A DNA stretch of 64,000 bases from Rhodobacter xanthinilyticus (GTDB lineage Bacteria; Pseudomonadota; Alphaproteobacteria; Rhodobacterales; Rhodobacteraceae), in NCBI RefSeq assembly GCF_001856665.1, contig NZ_CP017781.1:1240001-1304000 (forward strand). The letters are read 5' to 3'. The notes beneath the pieces were generated by a model that was not told where the DNA came from, searched no databases, and saw only the letters and a program-made list of their open reading frames with translations. Positions 8,518 through 18,258 of this stretch are shown here, piece after piece. The first letter of the stretch is position 1, and each line of letters begins with the position of its first letter. Position numbers and translations under genes: made by a program.

Positions 8518-10050
8518 ATGAAAGATATCCTGAATCAGCTCGAAGAGCGTCGTGCTGCCGCGCGTCTGGGTGGTGGTCAGCGCCGCATCGACGCCCAGCA
8601 CAAGAAGGGCAAGCTGACCGCGCGCGAGCGCATCGAACTGTTGCTCGACGAGGGCTCCTTCGAAGAATTCGACATGTTCAAGACGCATCGCTGCGTCGAT
8701 TTCGGGATGCAGGAAGACAAGCCCGCGGGCGACGGCGTCGTCACCGGCTGGGGCACCGTGAACGGCCGGATGGTCTATGTCTTCTCGCAGGACTTCACCG
8801 TCTTCGGCGGCTCGCTCTCCGAGACCCACGCCGAAAAGATCTGCAAGATCATGGATATGGCGATGCAGAACGGCGCGCCGGTGATCGGCATGAACGACTC
8901 GGGCGGCGCGCGGATCCAAGAAGGCGTGGCCTCGCTCGCCGGCTATGCGGAAGTGTTCCAGAAGAACATCATGGCCTCGGGCGTGATCCCGCAGATCTCG
9001 CTGATCATGGGCCCCTGCGCGGGCGGCGCGGTCTATTCGCCGGCGATGACCGACTTCATCTTCATGGTGAAGGACAGCTCCTACATGTTCGTCACCGGCC
9101 CCGACGTGGTGAAGACCGTGACCAACGAGATCGTCACCGCCGAAGAGCTGGGCGGCGCCTCGACTCACACCAAGAAGAGCTCGGTCGCCGATGCGGCCTT
9201 TGAGAACGACGTCGAGGCGATCGCCGAGACCCGCCGTCTGATCGATTTCCTGCCGCTCTCGAACCGCGAGAAAGCGCCGGTGCGGCCGTTCTTCGACAAT
9301 GTCGCGCGGGTGGAGGGCAGCCTCGACACGCTGATCCCGGCGAACCCGAACATGCCCTATGACATGAAGGAGCTGATCGTGAAAATCGCCGATGAGGGCG
9401 ATTTCTACGAGATCCAGAAGGACTTCGCGGGCAATATCATCACCGGCTTCATCCGCATCGAGGGTCAGACCGTCGGCGTCGTGGCGAACCAGCCGATGGT
9501 TCTGGCGGGCTGCCTCGATATCGACAGCTCGCGCAAGGCCGCGCGCTTCGTGCGCTTCTGCGACGCGTTCGAGATCCCGATCCTGACGCTCGTCGACGTG
9601 CCGGGCTTCCTGCCGGGCACCAGCCAGGAATATGGCGGCGTCATCAAGCACGGCGCGAAGCTGCTCTTCGCTTACGGCGAGGCCACCGTGCCGAAGGTCA
9701 CGGTGATCACCCGCAAGGCCTATGGCGGCGCCTATGACGTCATGGCCTCCAAGCACCTGCGGGGCGATTTCAACTACGCCTGGCCCTCGGCCGAGATCGC
9801 GGTGATGGGCGCCAAGGGCGCGGTCGAGATCCTCTATCGCTCGGAACTGGGCGAGCCGGAGAAGATCGCGGCGCGCACCAAGGATTACGAGGACCGCTTC
9901 GCCAACCCCTTCGTGGCCGCCGAGAAGGGCTTCATCGACGAAGTGATCCAGCCGCATTCGACCCGCCGTCGCGTGGCGCGTGCTTTCGCCAGCCTGCGTT
10001 CGAAGAAAATCTCGAACCCCTGGAAAAAGCACGACAATATTCCGCTCTGA
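8518..10050 (+). CDS. pccB: Propionyl-CoA carboxylase beta (carboxyltransferase) subunit
   Basis: Carboxyltransferase subunit that moves CO2 from carboxybiotin to propionyl-CoA, giving (S)-methylmalonyl-CoA. It has 510 residues, the family length. The start ATG at 8518 has a good ribosome site (GGAGG). The two crotonase-like halves are visible: the acyl-CoA oxyanion region [16 protein letters not shown] in the N-half and the [20 protein letters not shown] region in the C-half. It partners the biotinylated PccA encoded at 12045. Three short genes separate the two subunits. Regulation by PccR is likely from the TTTGCAAA motifs upstream. Confidence 0.97.
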   Translation: MKDILNQLEERRAAARLGGGQRRIDAQHKKGKLTARERIELLLDEGSFEEFDMFKTHRCVDFGMQEDKPAGDGVVTGWGTVNGRMVYVFSQDFTVFGGSLSETHAEKICKIMDMAMQNGAPVIGMNDSGGARIQEGVASLAGYAEVFQKNIMASGVIPQISLIMGPCAGGAVYSPAMTDFIFMVKDSSYMFVTGPDVVKTVTNEIVTAEELGGASTHTKKSSVADAAFENDVEAIAETRRLIDFLPLSNREKAPVRPFFDNVARVEGSLDTLIPANPNMPYDMKELIVKIADEGDFYEIQKDFAGNIITGFIRIEGQTVGVVANQPMVLAGCLDIDSSRKAARFVRFCDAFEIPILTLVDVPGFLPGTSQEYGGVIKHGAKLLFAYGEATVPKVTVITRKAYGGAYDVMASKHLRGDFNYAWPSAEIAVMGAKGAVEILYRSELGEPEKIAARTKDYEDRFANPFVAAEKGFIDEVIQPHSTRRRVARAFASLRSKKISNPWKKHDNIPL

Positions 10051-10060
10051 GGGGCGCGGA

Positions 10061-10498
10061 ATGGGGTGTGCGGCCGGGCGGGGACTGGTGATCGGCGGGG
10101 TCGCTCTGGCGGCTCTGGCGACCAGCCTTGCCCGGCCCGTCTCCGCCGAGGAGGCGGGCGCCCTGGTGGCGGTGCCGTCGGGCCGCGAGGTTCGGTGGAT
10201 CGATGCGATCTCGGATGCGCCGGGGCCCGACGGGCTGACGCTGCGCTTCCGGTTTCTGGTTCCGGCCTTGGGCGCGCCGGTCTGGCAGGAGGCGCCCGAG
10301 CGCGCCGAGGCCGACATGCAGGCGCTGTGCGATGGTTTCGCGCTGCCGCGGCTGGCCACGGTCGGGCCGCGCCCGGCGCAGGTGGTGATCAGCCTCTCGG
10401 ACCGGGTCTTGCCCTTTGGCGAGGTCGACGAGGCGGCGGTGCAATTTTTCGAGGCCTATTCGGTGGCGAATGGGGCCTGTGAGTGGGAGCTCTTTTGA
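10061..10498 (+). CDS. Exported protein of unknown function (DUF6497-like)
   Basis: 145 residues, ten bases after pccB and probably in its operon. Residues 1-29 form a signal peptide with a VSAEE cleavage region, so the product should be periplasmic. The C-terminal half (PAQVVISLSDRVLPFGEVDEAAVQFFEAY, written here only as its PAQVVISLSDR and VQFFEAY landmarks) has the look of a small Rhodobacteraceae family that I recall as DUF6497; two cysteines near residues 87 and 140 could form a disulfide. No enzymatic function is evident. Confidence 0.75.
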   Translation: MGCAAGRGLVIGGVALAALATSLARPVSAEEAGALVAVPSGREVRWIDAISDAPGPDGLTLRFRFLVPALGAPVWQEAPERAEADMQALCDGFALPRLATVGPRPAQVVISLSDRVLPFGEVDEAAVQFFEAYSVANGACEWELF

Positions 10499-10697
10499 TG
10501 CGCGCGACGGGGGGAGACATGAGCGGGAGCCGGGCGAAGGCCCGGGCCGCTGATGCGCGCGCGCCACAGGGCGGGGCTTCGCGCGAAACCCCCTTCAAGG
10601 CGGGCGCGCGCCGCGCTAGGCTGGCTCCGTGGCAGGATGGTCTGCCGCTTCATTTCATTCCGGGCGCGGGTTTTGTCGCCCCGGACAGGAGAGTCCC

Positions 10698-10817
10698 ATG
10701 TCGAAAAATCTGCTTCTCGCCGTCGTTCTCCTCGGTGTCGTCGCGGCTTGCGCGCCGAAAACCGAGCCGGTCGCTCCGGTCAGCGAAGAACCGGTTTACA
10801 CCGGCAAATACAAGTAA
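10698..10817 (+). CDS. Very small lipoprotein (39 aa)
   Basis: 39 residues. The N-terminus MSKNLLLAVVLLGVVAAC carries a lipobox with lipidated C18, leaving a 22-residue acidic, proline-containing tail. A GGAGAG ribosome site precedes the ATG. It lies in the pccB-pccA interval with the other small genes. The short tail resembles tethered peptides such as entericidin-like lipoproteins, but I assign no function. Confidence 0.6.
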   Translation: MSKNLLLAVVLLGVVAACAPKTEPVAPVSEEPVYTGKYK

Positions 10818-10826
10818 CACGTCGGC

Positions 10827-10850
10827 GCGGCGGGGGGCTTTCCCCGCCGC
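10827..10850. terminator. GC stem-loop after the small lipoprotein gene
   Basis: A perfect nine-base stem GCGGCGGGG/CCCCGCCGC has a six-base loop, ten bases after the stop at 10817. No T-run follows, so it may be an attenuating or mRNA-end hairpin rather than a classic terminator. Confidence 0.4.
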
Positions 10851-10937
10851 CCTCGGGCGCCCCGGCGCCGCCGCCCGCCCCTTGCGCGCGGGCCCGTGGT
10901 CATGCGATCTCCCGCTTCGCACGAAGGAGGGCAGATC

Positions 10938-11333
10938 ATGCTGAAACACCGCGGCTTCCCCGGCCGTTTGCCGGGCACCGATTTCCAGTTCACGATCCGG
11001 CGCGCCAACAAGCAGGGCGCGACCAAGATCATCAAGCGCGAGCGTTTCCGCGACCGGGCGCCGGCCGACAAGCGCGCCGATGCGGGCTTCATGGCGGCGC
11101 TGTGGGATCATTTCGGCGAGGAGCCGTTCGAGCGCGGCAATCTCGACGCGGGCCGGCTGAGCTGGCTGATCGGGCGCGAGGTGGTCTGGGCGAGCGAGCC
11201 GGCCGACCCGGCCTCTTACGAGCAGCTTCTGCGCATCGATCTGGCGAAGGCCAAGGCCTCTTACCCGGATGTCTTCGAAGACCCCGACCAGTTCGACTGG
11301 GAGGCGGAGGACGCGGAGGACGACTGGGAATGA
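10938..11333 (+). CDS. Conserved-looking protein between pccB and pccA
   Basis: 131 residues starting MLKHRGFPGRLPGTDF, with a strong ribosome site (GAAGGAGG) seven bases before the ATG at 10938. Cytoplasmic, basic at the N-terminus (IKRERFRDRAPADKRAD) and very acidic at the C-terminus (DPDQFDWEAEDAEDDWE). No motif that I recognise. Codon use matches its neighbours and its place between the two carboxylase genes suggests co-regulation, but no role can be assigned. Confidence 0.75.
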   Translation: MLKHRGFPGRLPGTDFQFTIRRANKQGATKIIKRERFRDRAPADKRADAGFMAALWDHFGEEPFERGNLDAGRLSWLIGREVVWASEPADPASYEQLLRIDLAKAKASYPDVFEDPDQFDWEAEDAEDDWE

Positions 11334-11655
11334 GCGGGCGCGCGCCGATCTCTCACGCCTTTGGGCAGCTTGCCGCCGATCGCGCGGGGCGGGCTGTTTT
11401 TGGCTTTGCCAAAGGAGCGATCGGGGCGCAGCATGAGGGCGCGGGCCGGGCTGACCCTGGCGCGGCGCGCACCATCCCTAACCCTTCCTTGACTGCGCGG
11501 TCTGGCCCCCCGGCCGGACCGCTTCTTTGCGCAGATCGGCGGGGCGCCGCCCATGGCGCGCCGCGCGGCGCGGCCGGTCACGGAATTCGCTTTCTTTCGC
11601 GCGGCGTTGCGCTAGATTCGGGTGAGAAAACAACTCACACCGGAGGCAGTTCCAC
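11334..11655. other. Gap without a supported gene
   Basis: 322 bases. An open frame starts at 11330 overlapping the previous stop, but its composition (proline-, alanine- and arginine-rich, no motif) and run-on into the next gene argue against it. A possible -10 (TAGATT) lies near 11612, suggesting a separate promoter for the lipoprotein gene. Nothing else is evident. Confidence 0.4.
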
Positions 11656-11868
11656 ATGCGCAAACTTCCCGTTCTTCTCGCTCTTCTCGCCGCGACCGCT
11701 TCGGTGGCCGGCTGCATGGAAACCCAAGGCCAGCGCGCGCTCGCGGGCGGCGCGGCCGGCGCCCTCATCGCCGATGCGACCGACCAGAACGTCGTCGCGG
11801 GCGCGGCGATCGGCGCTCTTGCGGGCGGCGCGAGCTGCAACGCGGGCATCGGGGCGCCTTGCTACTGA
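11656..11868 (+). CDS. Small glycine-zipper lipoprotein
   Basis: 70 residues. Signal peptide with lipobox (ASVAGC, C20), then a glycine/alanine zipper (ALAGGAAGALIADAT, VAGAAIGALAGGA) like small outer-membrane lipoproteins of the YMGG/Slp-like type. The ATG at 11656 has GGAGG nearby. It is the last small gene before pccA. Its function is unknown; such zippers pack as paired helices in membranes. Confidence 0.75.
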   Translation: MRKLPVLLALLAATASVAGCMETQGQRALAGGAAGALIADATDQNVVAGAAIGALAGGASCNAGIGAPCY

Positions 11869-12044
11869 GCCGCTGAGCGGCGCTCGGACGGGCGCGCCGG
11901 CGCGTGATTTCCGCCCCCGTCGGGGCGCGTCATTCGATGCCATCGGGGCCGCGCGCCCCGGTGGCATTCGCATTTTCGGCACTCTTATCAGCAATCACGA
12001 AGAGCGGGCGGGGTGTTGCCTCCGCCCGATGGGAAGGGACTGAC

Positions 12045-14051
12045 ATGTTCAAGAAAATCCTGATCGCAAACCGCGGCGAGATCGCCTGCCGCGTCATCAA
12101 GTCGGCGCGCAAGATGGGCATCAAGACGGTCGCCGTCTATTCCGATGCCGATGCCAATGCGCTGCACGTCAAGATGGCCGACGAGGCGGTGCATATCGGC
12201 CCGCCGCCGGCCAACCAGTCCTATATCGTGATCGACAAGATCATGGACGCGATCCGCCAGACCGGCGCGGAAGCGGTGCACCCGGGCTATGGGTTCCTGT
12301 CGGAGAACATGAAATTCGCCGAGGCGCTCGAGAAAGAGGGCGTGGTCTTCATTGGGCCGCCGAGCCCGGCGATCGAGGCGATGGGCGACAAGATCACCTC
12401 GAAGAAGCTCGCCAAGGAAGCCGGCGTGTCGACGGTTCCGGGCTATATGGGGCTGATCGCGGATGCCGATGAAGCGGTGAAGATCTCGGGCGAGATCGGC
12501 TATCCGGTGATGATCAAGGCCTCCGCCGGCGGCGGCGGCAAGGGCATGCGGATCGCCTGGAACGATCAGGAGGCGCGCGAGGGCTTCGAGAGCTCGAAGA
12601 ACGAGGCCGCGAACTCCTTCGGCGACGACCGGATCTTCATCGAGAAATTCGTCACCCAACCGCGCCACATCGAGATCCAGGTGCTCGCCGACAAGCACGG
12701 CAACTGCGTCTATCTGCATGAGCGCGAATGCTCGATCCAGCGGCGCAACCAGAAGGTCATCGAGGAGGCGCCGAGCCCGTTCCTCGACGCGGCCACCCGC
12801 AAGGCGATGGGCGAGCAGGCCTGCGCGCTGGCGAAAGCCGTGGGCTATACCTCGGCGGGCACCGTCGAGTTCATCGTCGATGGCAACAAGAACTTCTACT
12901 TCCTCGAGATGAACACCCGTCTGCAGGTGGAACACCCGGTCACCGAGCTGATCACCGGCGTCGACCTCGTCGAGCAGATGATCAACGTGGCTTACGGGCG
13001 CGAACTGCCGTTCAAACAGGCGGATCTGAAGATCCACGGCTGGGCGATGGAAAGCCGGCTCTATGCCGAAGACCCCTACCGCAACTTCCTGCCTTCGATC
13101 GGCCGGCTGACCAAATACAGCCCGCCCAAAGAAGGCCCGACGCCGCGCGGGGGCATCGTGCGCAACGATACCGGCGTGTTCGAGGGCGGCGAGATCTCGA
13201 TGTTCTACGACCCGATGATCGCCAAGCTCTGCACCTGGGCGCCGACGCGTCTGGAGGCGATCGAGGAGATGCGGCTCGCGCTCGACACGTTCGAGGTCGA
13301 GGGCATCGGCCACAACCTGCCCTTCGTCGCCGCCGTGATGGACCATGACCGCTTCATCAAGGGCAATATCACCACGGCCTTCATCGCCGAGGAATATCCC
13401 GAGGGCTTCCAGGGCGTGCAGCTCGACGAAGAGGTGCTGCGCAATGTCGCCGCCGCGATCGCCGCGATGAACCGGGTCTCGGAAATCCGTCAGACGCGGA
13501 TCTCGGGTACGCTGGGCAACCACGAGCGCAAGGTCGGCGACGATTGGGTCGTGGCGCTGCAAGGCCATGAGTTCCGCGTGCATGTCGCGGCCGACAAGGA
13601 CGGCTCGACGGTGACCTTCGCCGATGATGACGGCAAGAAGCGCGTGACCTCGGATTGGGTGCCGGGCAAGTCGCTCGCGACGCTCGATGTCGAGGGCGAG
13701 CCCCTGGTGCTCAAGGTCGGGCTGATCCCGCAGGGCTTCCGCATCCGGGTGCGCGGCGCCGATCTCAAGGTCCATATCCGCACCCCGCGTCAGCATGAGC
13801 TGGCGCTCCTGATGCCGGAGAAACTGCCGCCGGATACCTCGAAATACCTGCTTTGCCCGATGCCGGGTCTGGTCGTGAAGATCAACGTGGCCGAAGGCGA
13901 CGAGGTGCAGGAAGGGCAGGCGCTCGCGACCGTCGAGGCCATGAAGATGGAAAACATCCTGCGCGCCGAGCGCAAGGGCGTCGTCAAGAAGATCAACGCG
14001 GCGCCGGGCGCCTCGCTGAAGGTCGACGAAATCATCATGGAATTCGAATAA
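12045..14051 (+). CDS. pccA: Propionyl-CoA carboxylase alpha (biotin) subunit
   Basis: Biotin carboxylase plus biotin carrier, 668 residues. The ATG at 12045 (MFKKILIANRGEIACRVIKS) is the family start; longer in-frame readings lack similarity. Biotin carboxylase is at about residues 1-450, with the ATP-grasp glycine loop KASAGGGGKGMR and the HERECSIQRRNQKVIEEAP motif. A linking domain follows, then the biotin carrier at the C-terminus with K634 in EAMKMEN, 35 residues from the end. Together with PccB it makes methylmalonyl-CoA for the mutase downstream. Confidence 0.97.
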   Translation: MFKKILIANRGEIACRVIKSARKMGIKTVAVYSDADANALHVKMADEAVHIGPPPANQSYIVIDKIMDAIRQTGAEAVHPGYGFLSENMKFAEALEKEGVVFIGPPSPAIEAMGDKITSKKLAKEAGVSTVPGYMGLIADADEAVKISGEIGYPVMIKASAGGGGKGMRIAWNDQEAREGFESSKNEAANSFGDDRIFIEKFVTQPRHIEIQVLADKHGNCVYLHERECSIQRRNQKVIEEAPSPFLDAATRKAMGEQACALAKAVGYTSAGTVEFIVDGNKNFYFLEMNTRLQVEHPVTELITGVDLVEQMINVAYGRELPFKQADLKIHGWAMESRLYAEDPYRNFLPSIGRLTKYSPPKEGPTPRGGIVRNDTGVFEGGEISMFYDPMIAKLCTWAPTRLEAIEEMRLALDTFEVEGIGHNLPFVAAVMDHDRFIKGNITTAFIAEEYPEGFQGVQLDEEVLRNVAAAIAAMNRVSEIRQTRISGTLGNHERKVGDDWVVALQGHEFRVHVAADKDGSTVTFADDDGKKRVTSDWVPGKSLATLDVEGEPLVLKVGLIPQGFRIRVRGADLKVHIRTPRQHELALLMPEKLPPDTSKYLLCPMPGLVVKINVAEGDEVQEGQALATVEAMKMENILRAERKGVVKKINAAPGASLKVDEIIMEFE

Positions 14052-14069
14052 GGCTGCGGCCTGTCGAGA

Positions 14070-14090
14070 GGCCGGGCGCGCCGCCCGGCC
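14070..14090. terminator. Stem-loop between pccA and the convergent DUF4174 gene
   Basis: GGCCGGGCG-CGC-CGCCCGGCC forms a perfect nine-base stem 18 bases after the pccA stop. There is no T-run on either strand. It probably marks transcript ends for the converging genes. Confidence 0.45.
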
Positions 14091-14144
14091 GCCAAATCCG
14101 GCTCGGGCGCTGCGGCGGCCGGGCCTGCCGGGGAGGGGGGCGGC

Positions 14145-14609
14145 CTAGCGCGCCGTGCCGTTTCTCAGCTCTTCGCGCCGGATCGGCATCTTGTCGATCG
14201 CGCGCATGATCTCGCGCCCGTCCCAGGGGAAGGGTTTGCGGATCGAGAGCTGGCCATCCTTGGTGAAGAGCACGAGCGAAAAGCCGCGCGGGCGCAGTTT
14301 TTGCCGCAGCGCGGAGGGCGGCTCGGGCGTGGTATCGGTGATCACCACCACGTCGCGGGCCCAAAGCTCGGGCCAGCGCGCCGCCAGAAGCCGCATCTGC
14401 TCGGCGAAGGCCGGGTCGGCGGGGCTGTCGGCAAAGACGACGACCGGGCGACTGGTCCAGACATAGGCTCCGAGATCCGCCGTCTCGCCCGGAACCGGGG
14501 CGAAGGCGGGGGGCTCGCCCGGATCTTCGGCAAAGGCCGGGGTCAGGCTGAGCGCCACAAGGGCCGCGAAGATGCGCCAGATCGGCCGGGCGCGAAAGAA
14601 TTCGGTCAT
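14145..14609 (-). CDS. DUF4174-like exported protein
   Basis: 154 residues with a signal peptide cleaved after about residue 26 (LTPAFA-ED). The remainder looks like a thioredoxin-fold DUF4174 domain: RPVVVFADSPADPAFAEQ, then VVVITDTTP and FSLVLFTKDGQLSIRKP, without a CXXC pair. The start at 14609 is supported by an AGGAGG ribosome site; the longer reading lacks one. It is convergent with pccA and divergent from mcm, so it interrupts an otherwise same-strand propionate cluster. Confidence 0.75.
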   Translation of the reverse strand: MTEFFRARPIWRIFAALVALSLTPAFAEDPGEPPAFAPVPGETADLGAYVWTSRPVVVFADSPADPAFAEQMRLLAARWPELWARDVVVITDTTPEPPSALRQKLRPRGFSLVLFTKDGQLSIRKPFPWDGREIMRAIDKMPIRREELRNGTAR

Positions 14610-14764
14610 TTGGGCCTCCTGCTTCCTATATAGGGAGCGGAAGGGCCAAGGGAAATGACCCACGCGTGCGCGCGTGAACCCAGATGAGGCCCGGCGGAGC
14701 GATCTGCCGGGGGGACGGAAATGCCGGGCAGCGCCGCGGGCAGGACAAGAGAGAGGGACGTTCG

Positions 14765-16894
14765 ATGACGACCAAGAAAGAGGATTGGGCCAAGCTCGCC
14801 CAGAAGGAACTGCGCGACAAGCCGCTCGAGAGCCTGACCTGGAACACGCTCGAGGGGATCGCGGTCAAGCCGCTCTATACCGAAGAGGACCTCTCGGGCC
14901 TCGATCACCTCGGCACGATGCCGGGGATGGAGCCCTTCACCCGTGGCCCGCGCGCGACGATGTATGCCGGCCGGCCCTGGACGATCCGCCAATATGCGGG
15001 CTTCTCGACCGCCGAGGCCTCGAACGCGTTTTACCGCAAGGCGCTGGCCGCGGGTCAGCAGGGCGTGTCGGTGGCCTTCGACCTCGCCACCCACCGCGGC
15101 TATGACAGCGACCACGCGCGCGTGGTGGGCGATGTCGGCAAGGCGGGCGTCGCGATCGACAGCGTCGAGGACATGAAGATCCTGTTCGACGGCATCCCGC
15201 TCGAGAAGGTCTCGGTCTCGATGACGATGAACGGCGCGGTGATCCCGGTTCTGGCGAATTTCATCGTCACCGGCGAGGAGCAGGGCGTCGACCGCAAGCT
15301 CCTGTCGGGCACGATCCAGAACGACATCCTCAAGGAGTTCATGGTCCGCAACACCTATATCTATCCGCCCGAGCCCTCGATGCGGATCATCGCGGATATC
15401 ATCGAATATACCTCGAACGAGATGCCGAAGTTCAACTCGATCTCGATCTCGGGCTACCACATGCAGGAAGCCGGCGCGAACCTCGTGCAGGAGCTGGCCT
15501 TCACGCTGGCCGACGGGCGCGAATATGTGCGCACCGCGATCGCGGCGGGGATGGATGTCGACCAGTTCGCCGGGCGGCTCAGCTTCTTCTTCGCGATCGG
15601 GATGAACTTCTTCATGGAAGTCGCCAAGCTGCGCGCGGCGCGGCTGTTGTGGACCCGCATCATGAAGGAATTTGAGCCGAAGAAAGCCTCGAGCCTGATG
15701 CTGCGCACCCATTGCCAGACCTCGGGCGTGAGCTTGCAGGAGCAAGACCCCTACAACAACGTGGTGCGCACCGCCTATGAGGCGATGGCGGCGGCGCTGG
15801 GCGGGACGCAATCGCTCCATACCAATGCGCTCGACGAGGCGATCGCGCTGCCGACCGAATTCTCGGCCCGGATCGCGCGCAACACCCAGCTGATCTTGCA
15901 AGAAGAGACCGGCATCACCCATGTCGTCGACCCGCTGGCGGGCAGCTATTATGTCGAGAGCCTGACGGCGAACCTCGCCGAAGAGGCGTGGAAGCTGATC
16001 GAGGAAGTCGAGGCGATGGGCGGGATGACCAAGGCCGTGGCCTCGGGGATGCCCAAGCTCAAGATCGAGGAATCGGCCGCGCGGCGGCAGGCGATGATCG
16101 ACCGCGGCGAGGAAGTCATTGTTGGCGTGAACAAATATCGTCTCGCCAAGGAAGACCCGATCGACATTCTCGACATCGACAACATGGCGGTGCGCGAGGC
16201 GCAGATCGCGCGTCTGACGAAGATGCGTGCGAGCCGCGACGAGGCGAAATGTCAGGCGGCGCTCGCCGAGATCACCCGGCGCGCGAAGGAAGGGGGCAAC
16301 CTGCTCGAGGCGGCGGTGGAAGCCGCGCGCGCCCGGGCTTCGGTCGGGGAGATCTCGCTCGCCATGGAAGAGGTGTTCGGGCGTCACCGCGCCGAGGTGA
16401 AGACCCTCGCCGGGGTTTATGGTGCGGCCTATGAGGGCGATGAGGGCTTTGCGCAGATCCAGCGCGATGTCGAGACATTCGCCGAGGAAGAGGGGCGCCG
16501 TCCGCGGATGCTCGTCGTCAAGATGGGCCAGGACGGCCACGACCGCGGCGCCAAGGTGATCGCGACGGCTTTCGCCGATATCGGGTTTGATGTCGATGTC
16601 GGGCCGCTCTTCCAGACGCCGGAAGAGGCCGCGCAGGATGCGATCGACAATGACGTGCATATCGTCGGGATCTCGAGCCAGGCGGCGGGGCACAAGACGC
16701 TCGCGCCGAAGCTGATCGAGGCGCTCAAGGAGCGCGGCGCCGAGGATATCATCGTGATCTGTGGCGGGGTGATCCCGCAGCAGGATTACGACTATCTCAA
16801 GGCCGCGGGCGTGAAGGCGATCTTCGGGCCGGGGACCAATATCCCGGCGGCGGCGCGCGAGATCCTCGATATCGTTCGCGCGACGCGGGCCTGA
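14765..16894 (+). CDS. mcm: Methylmalonyl-CoA mutase
   Basis: Adenosylcobalamin enzyme converting methylmalonyl-CoA to succinyl-CoA, 709 residues. The substrate barrel fills residues 1-540, with [21 protein letters not shown] near the start (TMYAGRPW is the key part) and [14 protein letters not shown]. The C-terminal B12 domain has the DGHDRG motif with cobalt-ligand H592, then [12 protein letters not shown]. The N-terminal barrel sequence fits the methylmalonyl rather than the ethylmalonyl mutase group; that is a judgement from memory. It completes the route from propionyl-CoA to the TCA cycle. A half palindromic repeat follows the stop. Confidence 0.95.
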   Translation: MTTKKEDWAKLAQKELRDKPLESLTWNTLEGIAVKPLYTEEDLSGLDHLGTMPGMEPFTRGPRATMYAGRPWTIRQYAGFSTAEASNAFYRKALAAGQQGVSVAFDLATHRGYDSDHARVVGDVGKAGVAIDSVEDMKILFDGIPLEKVSVSMTMNGAVIPVLANFIVTGEEQGVDRKLLSGTIQNDILKEFMVRNTYIYPPEPSMRIIADIIEYTSNEMPKFNSISISGYHMQEAGANLVQELAFTLADGREYVRTAIAAGMDVDQFAGRLSFFFAIGMNFFMEVAKLRAARLLWTRIMKEFEPKKASSLMLRTHCQTSGVSLQEQDPYNNVVRTAYEAMAAALGGTQSLHTNALDEAIALPTEFSARIARNTQLILQEETGITHVVDPLAGSYYVESLTANLAEEAWKLIEEVEAMGGMTKAVASGMPKLKIEESAARRQAMIDRGEEVIVGVNKYRLAKEDPIDILDIDNMAVREAQIARLTKMRASRDEAKCQAALAEITRRAKEGGNLLEAAVEAARARASVGEISLAMEEVFGRHRAEVKTLAGVYGAAYEGDEGFAQIQRDVETFAEEEGRRPRMLVVKMGQDGHDRGAKVIATAFADIGFDVDVGPLFQTPEEAAQDAIDNDVHIVGISSQAAGHKTLAPKLIEALKERGAEDIIVICGGVIPQQDYDYLKAAGVKAIFGPGTNIPAAAREILDIVRATRA

Positions 16895-16906
16895 GGGCGG
16901 GTTTTC

Positions 16907-16950
16907 CGGGGCGCTGCCCCGGACCCCGGGATATTTGAGCATCGTTGAAG
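16907..16950. repeat. Class A palindromic repeat, half copy (after mcm)
   Basis: A GGGGCGCTGCCCC hairpin, then CCCCGGGATATTTGAGCATC and GTTGAAGG, 13 bases after the mcm stop. There is no second arm. Confidence 0.75.
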
Positions 16951-17044
16951 GGCAGGGGAGACCTTGCCCTTTTTCCATATCGGGCGCAGGGTTTTGCCGG
17001 CGCTGCGGCGCGAAACTTGTCCTTTTGCAACAATCGAGGCGAAG

Positions 17045-17530
17045 ATGATCCGTCCGGCGGAGCTCTCTGACATTGCTGCGGTGCTGGGGGTCTGGAACCC
17101 GGTGATCCGCGACACGACGGTGACCTTCTCGAGCGAGGAGAAGACCGAGGCGGGGCTTTGGGAGACGATCGGGGCGCGGCGCGCGGGCGGGCAGGAGTTC
17201 CTCGTGGCCGAGGAGGCGGGCGAGATCCTCGGCTTTGTCACCTGGGGGCAGTTTCGCGGCGGCGATGGCTACATTCATGCGATGGAGCACACGATCATCC
17301 TGGCGCCGGGGGCGCGCGGGCGGGGGATCGGGCGGGCTTTGATCGAGGCGGCGGAGGCCACGGCGCGGGCCGCGGGGGCGCATATTCTGGTCGCGGGGAT
17401 CTCGGCGGAGAACGGGCCTGCGCTCGCCTTTCACCGGGCGGTGGGGTTCGAGGAGGCCGGGCGGGTGCGTGAGGCGGGGCGGAAATTCGGTCGCTGGATT
17501 GATCTTGTCTTGATGCAAAAGCGGCTGTGA
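17045..17530 (+). CDS. GNAT family N-acetyltransferase (Pat-like)
   Basis: 161 residues, ATG at 17045 with GGCGAAG upstream. Acetyl-CoA binding motif APGARGRGIGRALIEAAEA at about residues 98-117, preceded by IHAMEHTIIL and followed by ISAENGPALAFHRAVGFEEAG. The overall layout is that of phosphinothricin-type acetyltransferases of amino-acid-like amines. The substrate is not determinable. It is separated from mcm by the repeat and followed after 17 bases by the TerB/J-domain gene. Confidence 0.85.
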   Translation: MIRPAELSDIAAVLGVWNPVIRDTTVTFSSEEKTEAGLWETIGARRAGGQEFLVAEEAGEILGFVTWGQFRGGDGYIHAMEHTIILAPGARGRGIGRALIEAAEATARAAGAHILVAGISAENGPALAFHRAVGFEEAGRVREAGRKFGRWIDLVLMQKRL

Positions 17531-17547
17531 GGCGTTAAGCTCGGGCC

Positions 17548-18258
17548 ATGGACAAGCCGGTTTCTCTTTGGGTGCGCATCGGCGATGCGCTGGCGGCTCT
17601 GGCGCGGGGCGAGGGGTTGTCGGTCGTGTTCGACCGGCTGCGCGCGCCGCCGGAGCGCTCGGTGGCCTTCACGATCGCGGTGATTGCGCTTGGCGCGAAG
17701 ATGGCCAAGGCCGATGGCCAGGTCACGCGCGACGAGGTGGCGGCGTTTCGGCGGGTGTTCCAGATCCCGCCGGAGGAGGAGGCCAATGCGGCGCGGGTGT
17801 TCAACCTCGCGCGCACCGATGTGGCGGGGTTTGACGCTTATGCGCGCAAGATCGCGGCGATGTTCGGCCCGGGCGCGCCGGTTTTGAAGGACCTGCTCGA
17901 GGGGTTGTTCGCGATCGCGCTGGCGGATGGCGATTATCACGAGAATGAGGATAGCTTCCTCGCCGAGGTGGCGCGGGCCTTCGGGCTGGGGGAGGGGTGT
18001 TTTCGGGCGGTGCGGGCGGCCTGGGTGCCTGATGCGGTGCCTGATCCGTGGTCGGTGCTCGATCTGGCCCCGGGCACGCCTTTGGCGCAGGTGCGCGCGC
18101 GCTGGAAGGCCTTGGTGCGCGAGGCGCACCCCGACCGGGCGGTGGCGCGGGGCTTGCCGGCGGAGGCGGTGCGGCTGGCCGAGGCGCGGCTCGTGGCGCT
18201 CAACCGGGCCTGGGAGGCGATCCGGGAGGAGGGCGCGGATGCGGATCGCGACCTATAA
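17548..18258 (+). CDS. TerB-like plus J-domain co-chaperone (DjlA-like)
   Basis: 236 residues. The N-terminal TerB-type helical domain (about 35-150) contains FTIAVIALGAKMAKADGQVTRDEV and a second acidic ADGDYHENED motif. The C-terminal J domain (about 165-230) carries the essential HPD tripeptide in REAHPDR, so it should stimulate DnaK ATPase. There is no obvious membrane anchor, unlike E. coli DjlA. It overlaps the following phosphodiesterase gene by 20 bases. Confidence 0.85.
   Translation: MDKPVSLWVRIGDALAALARGEGLSVVFDRLRAPPERSVAFTIAVIALGAKMAKADGQVTRDEVAAFRRVFQIPPEEEANAARVFNLARTDVAGFDAYARKIAAMFGPGAPVLKDLLEGLFAIALADGDYHENEDSFLAEVARAFGLGEGCFRAVRAAWVPDAVPDPWSVLDLAPGTPLAQVRARWKALVREAHPDRAVARGLPAEAVRLAEARLVALNRAWEAIREEGADADRDL

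Noticed and set aside
11330-11650. Open frame overlapping the stop of the 131-aa gene
   Set aside because: Composition is Pro/Ala/Arg-rich, no ribosome site beyond the overlap, and it runs into the next real gene's frame.
14606-17518. Very long open frame opposite the methylmalonyl-CoA mutase gene
   Set aside because: It is a shadow of the GC-rich third positions of mcm; arginine-, histidine- and leucine-rich, no family motif, no ribosome site.
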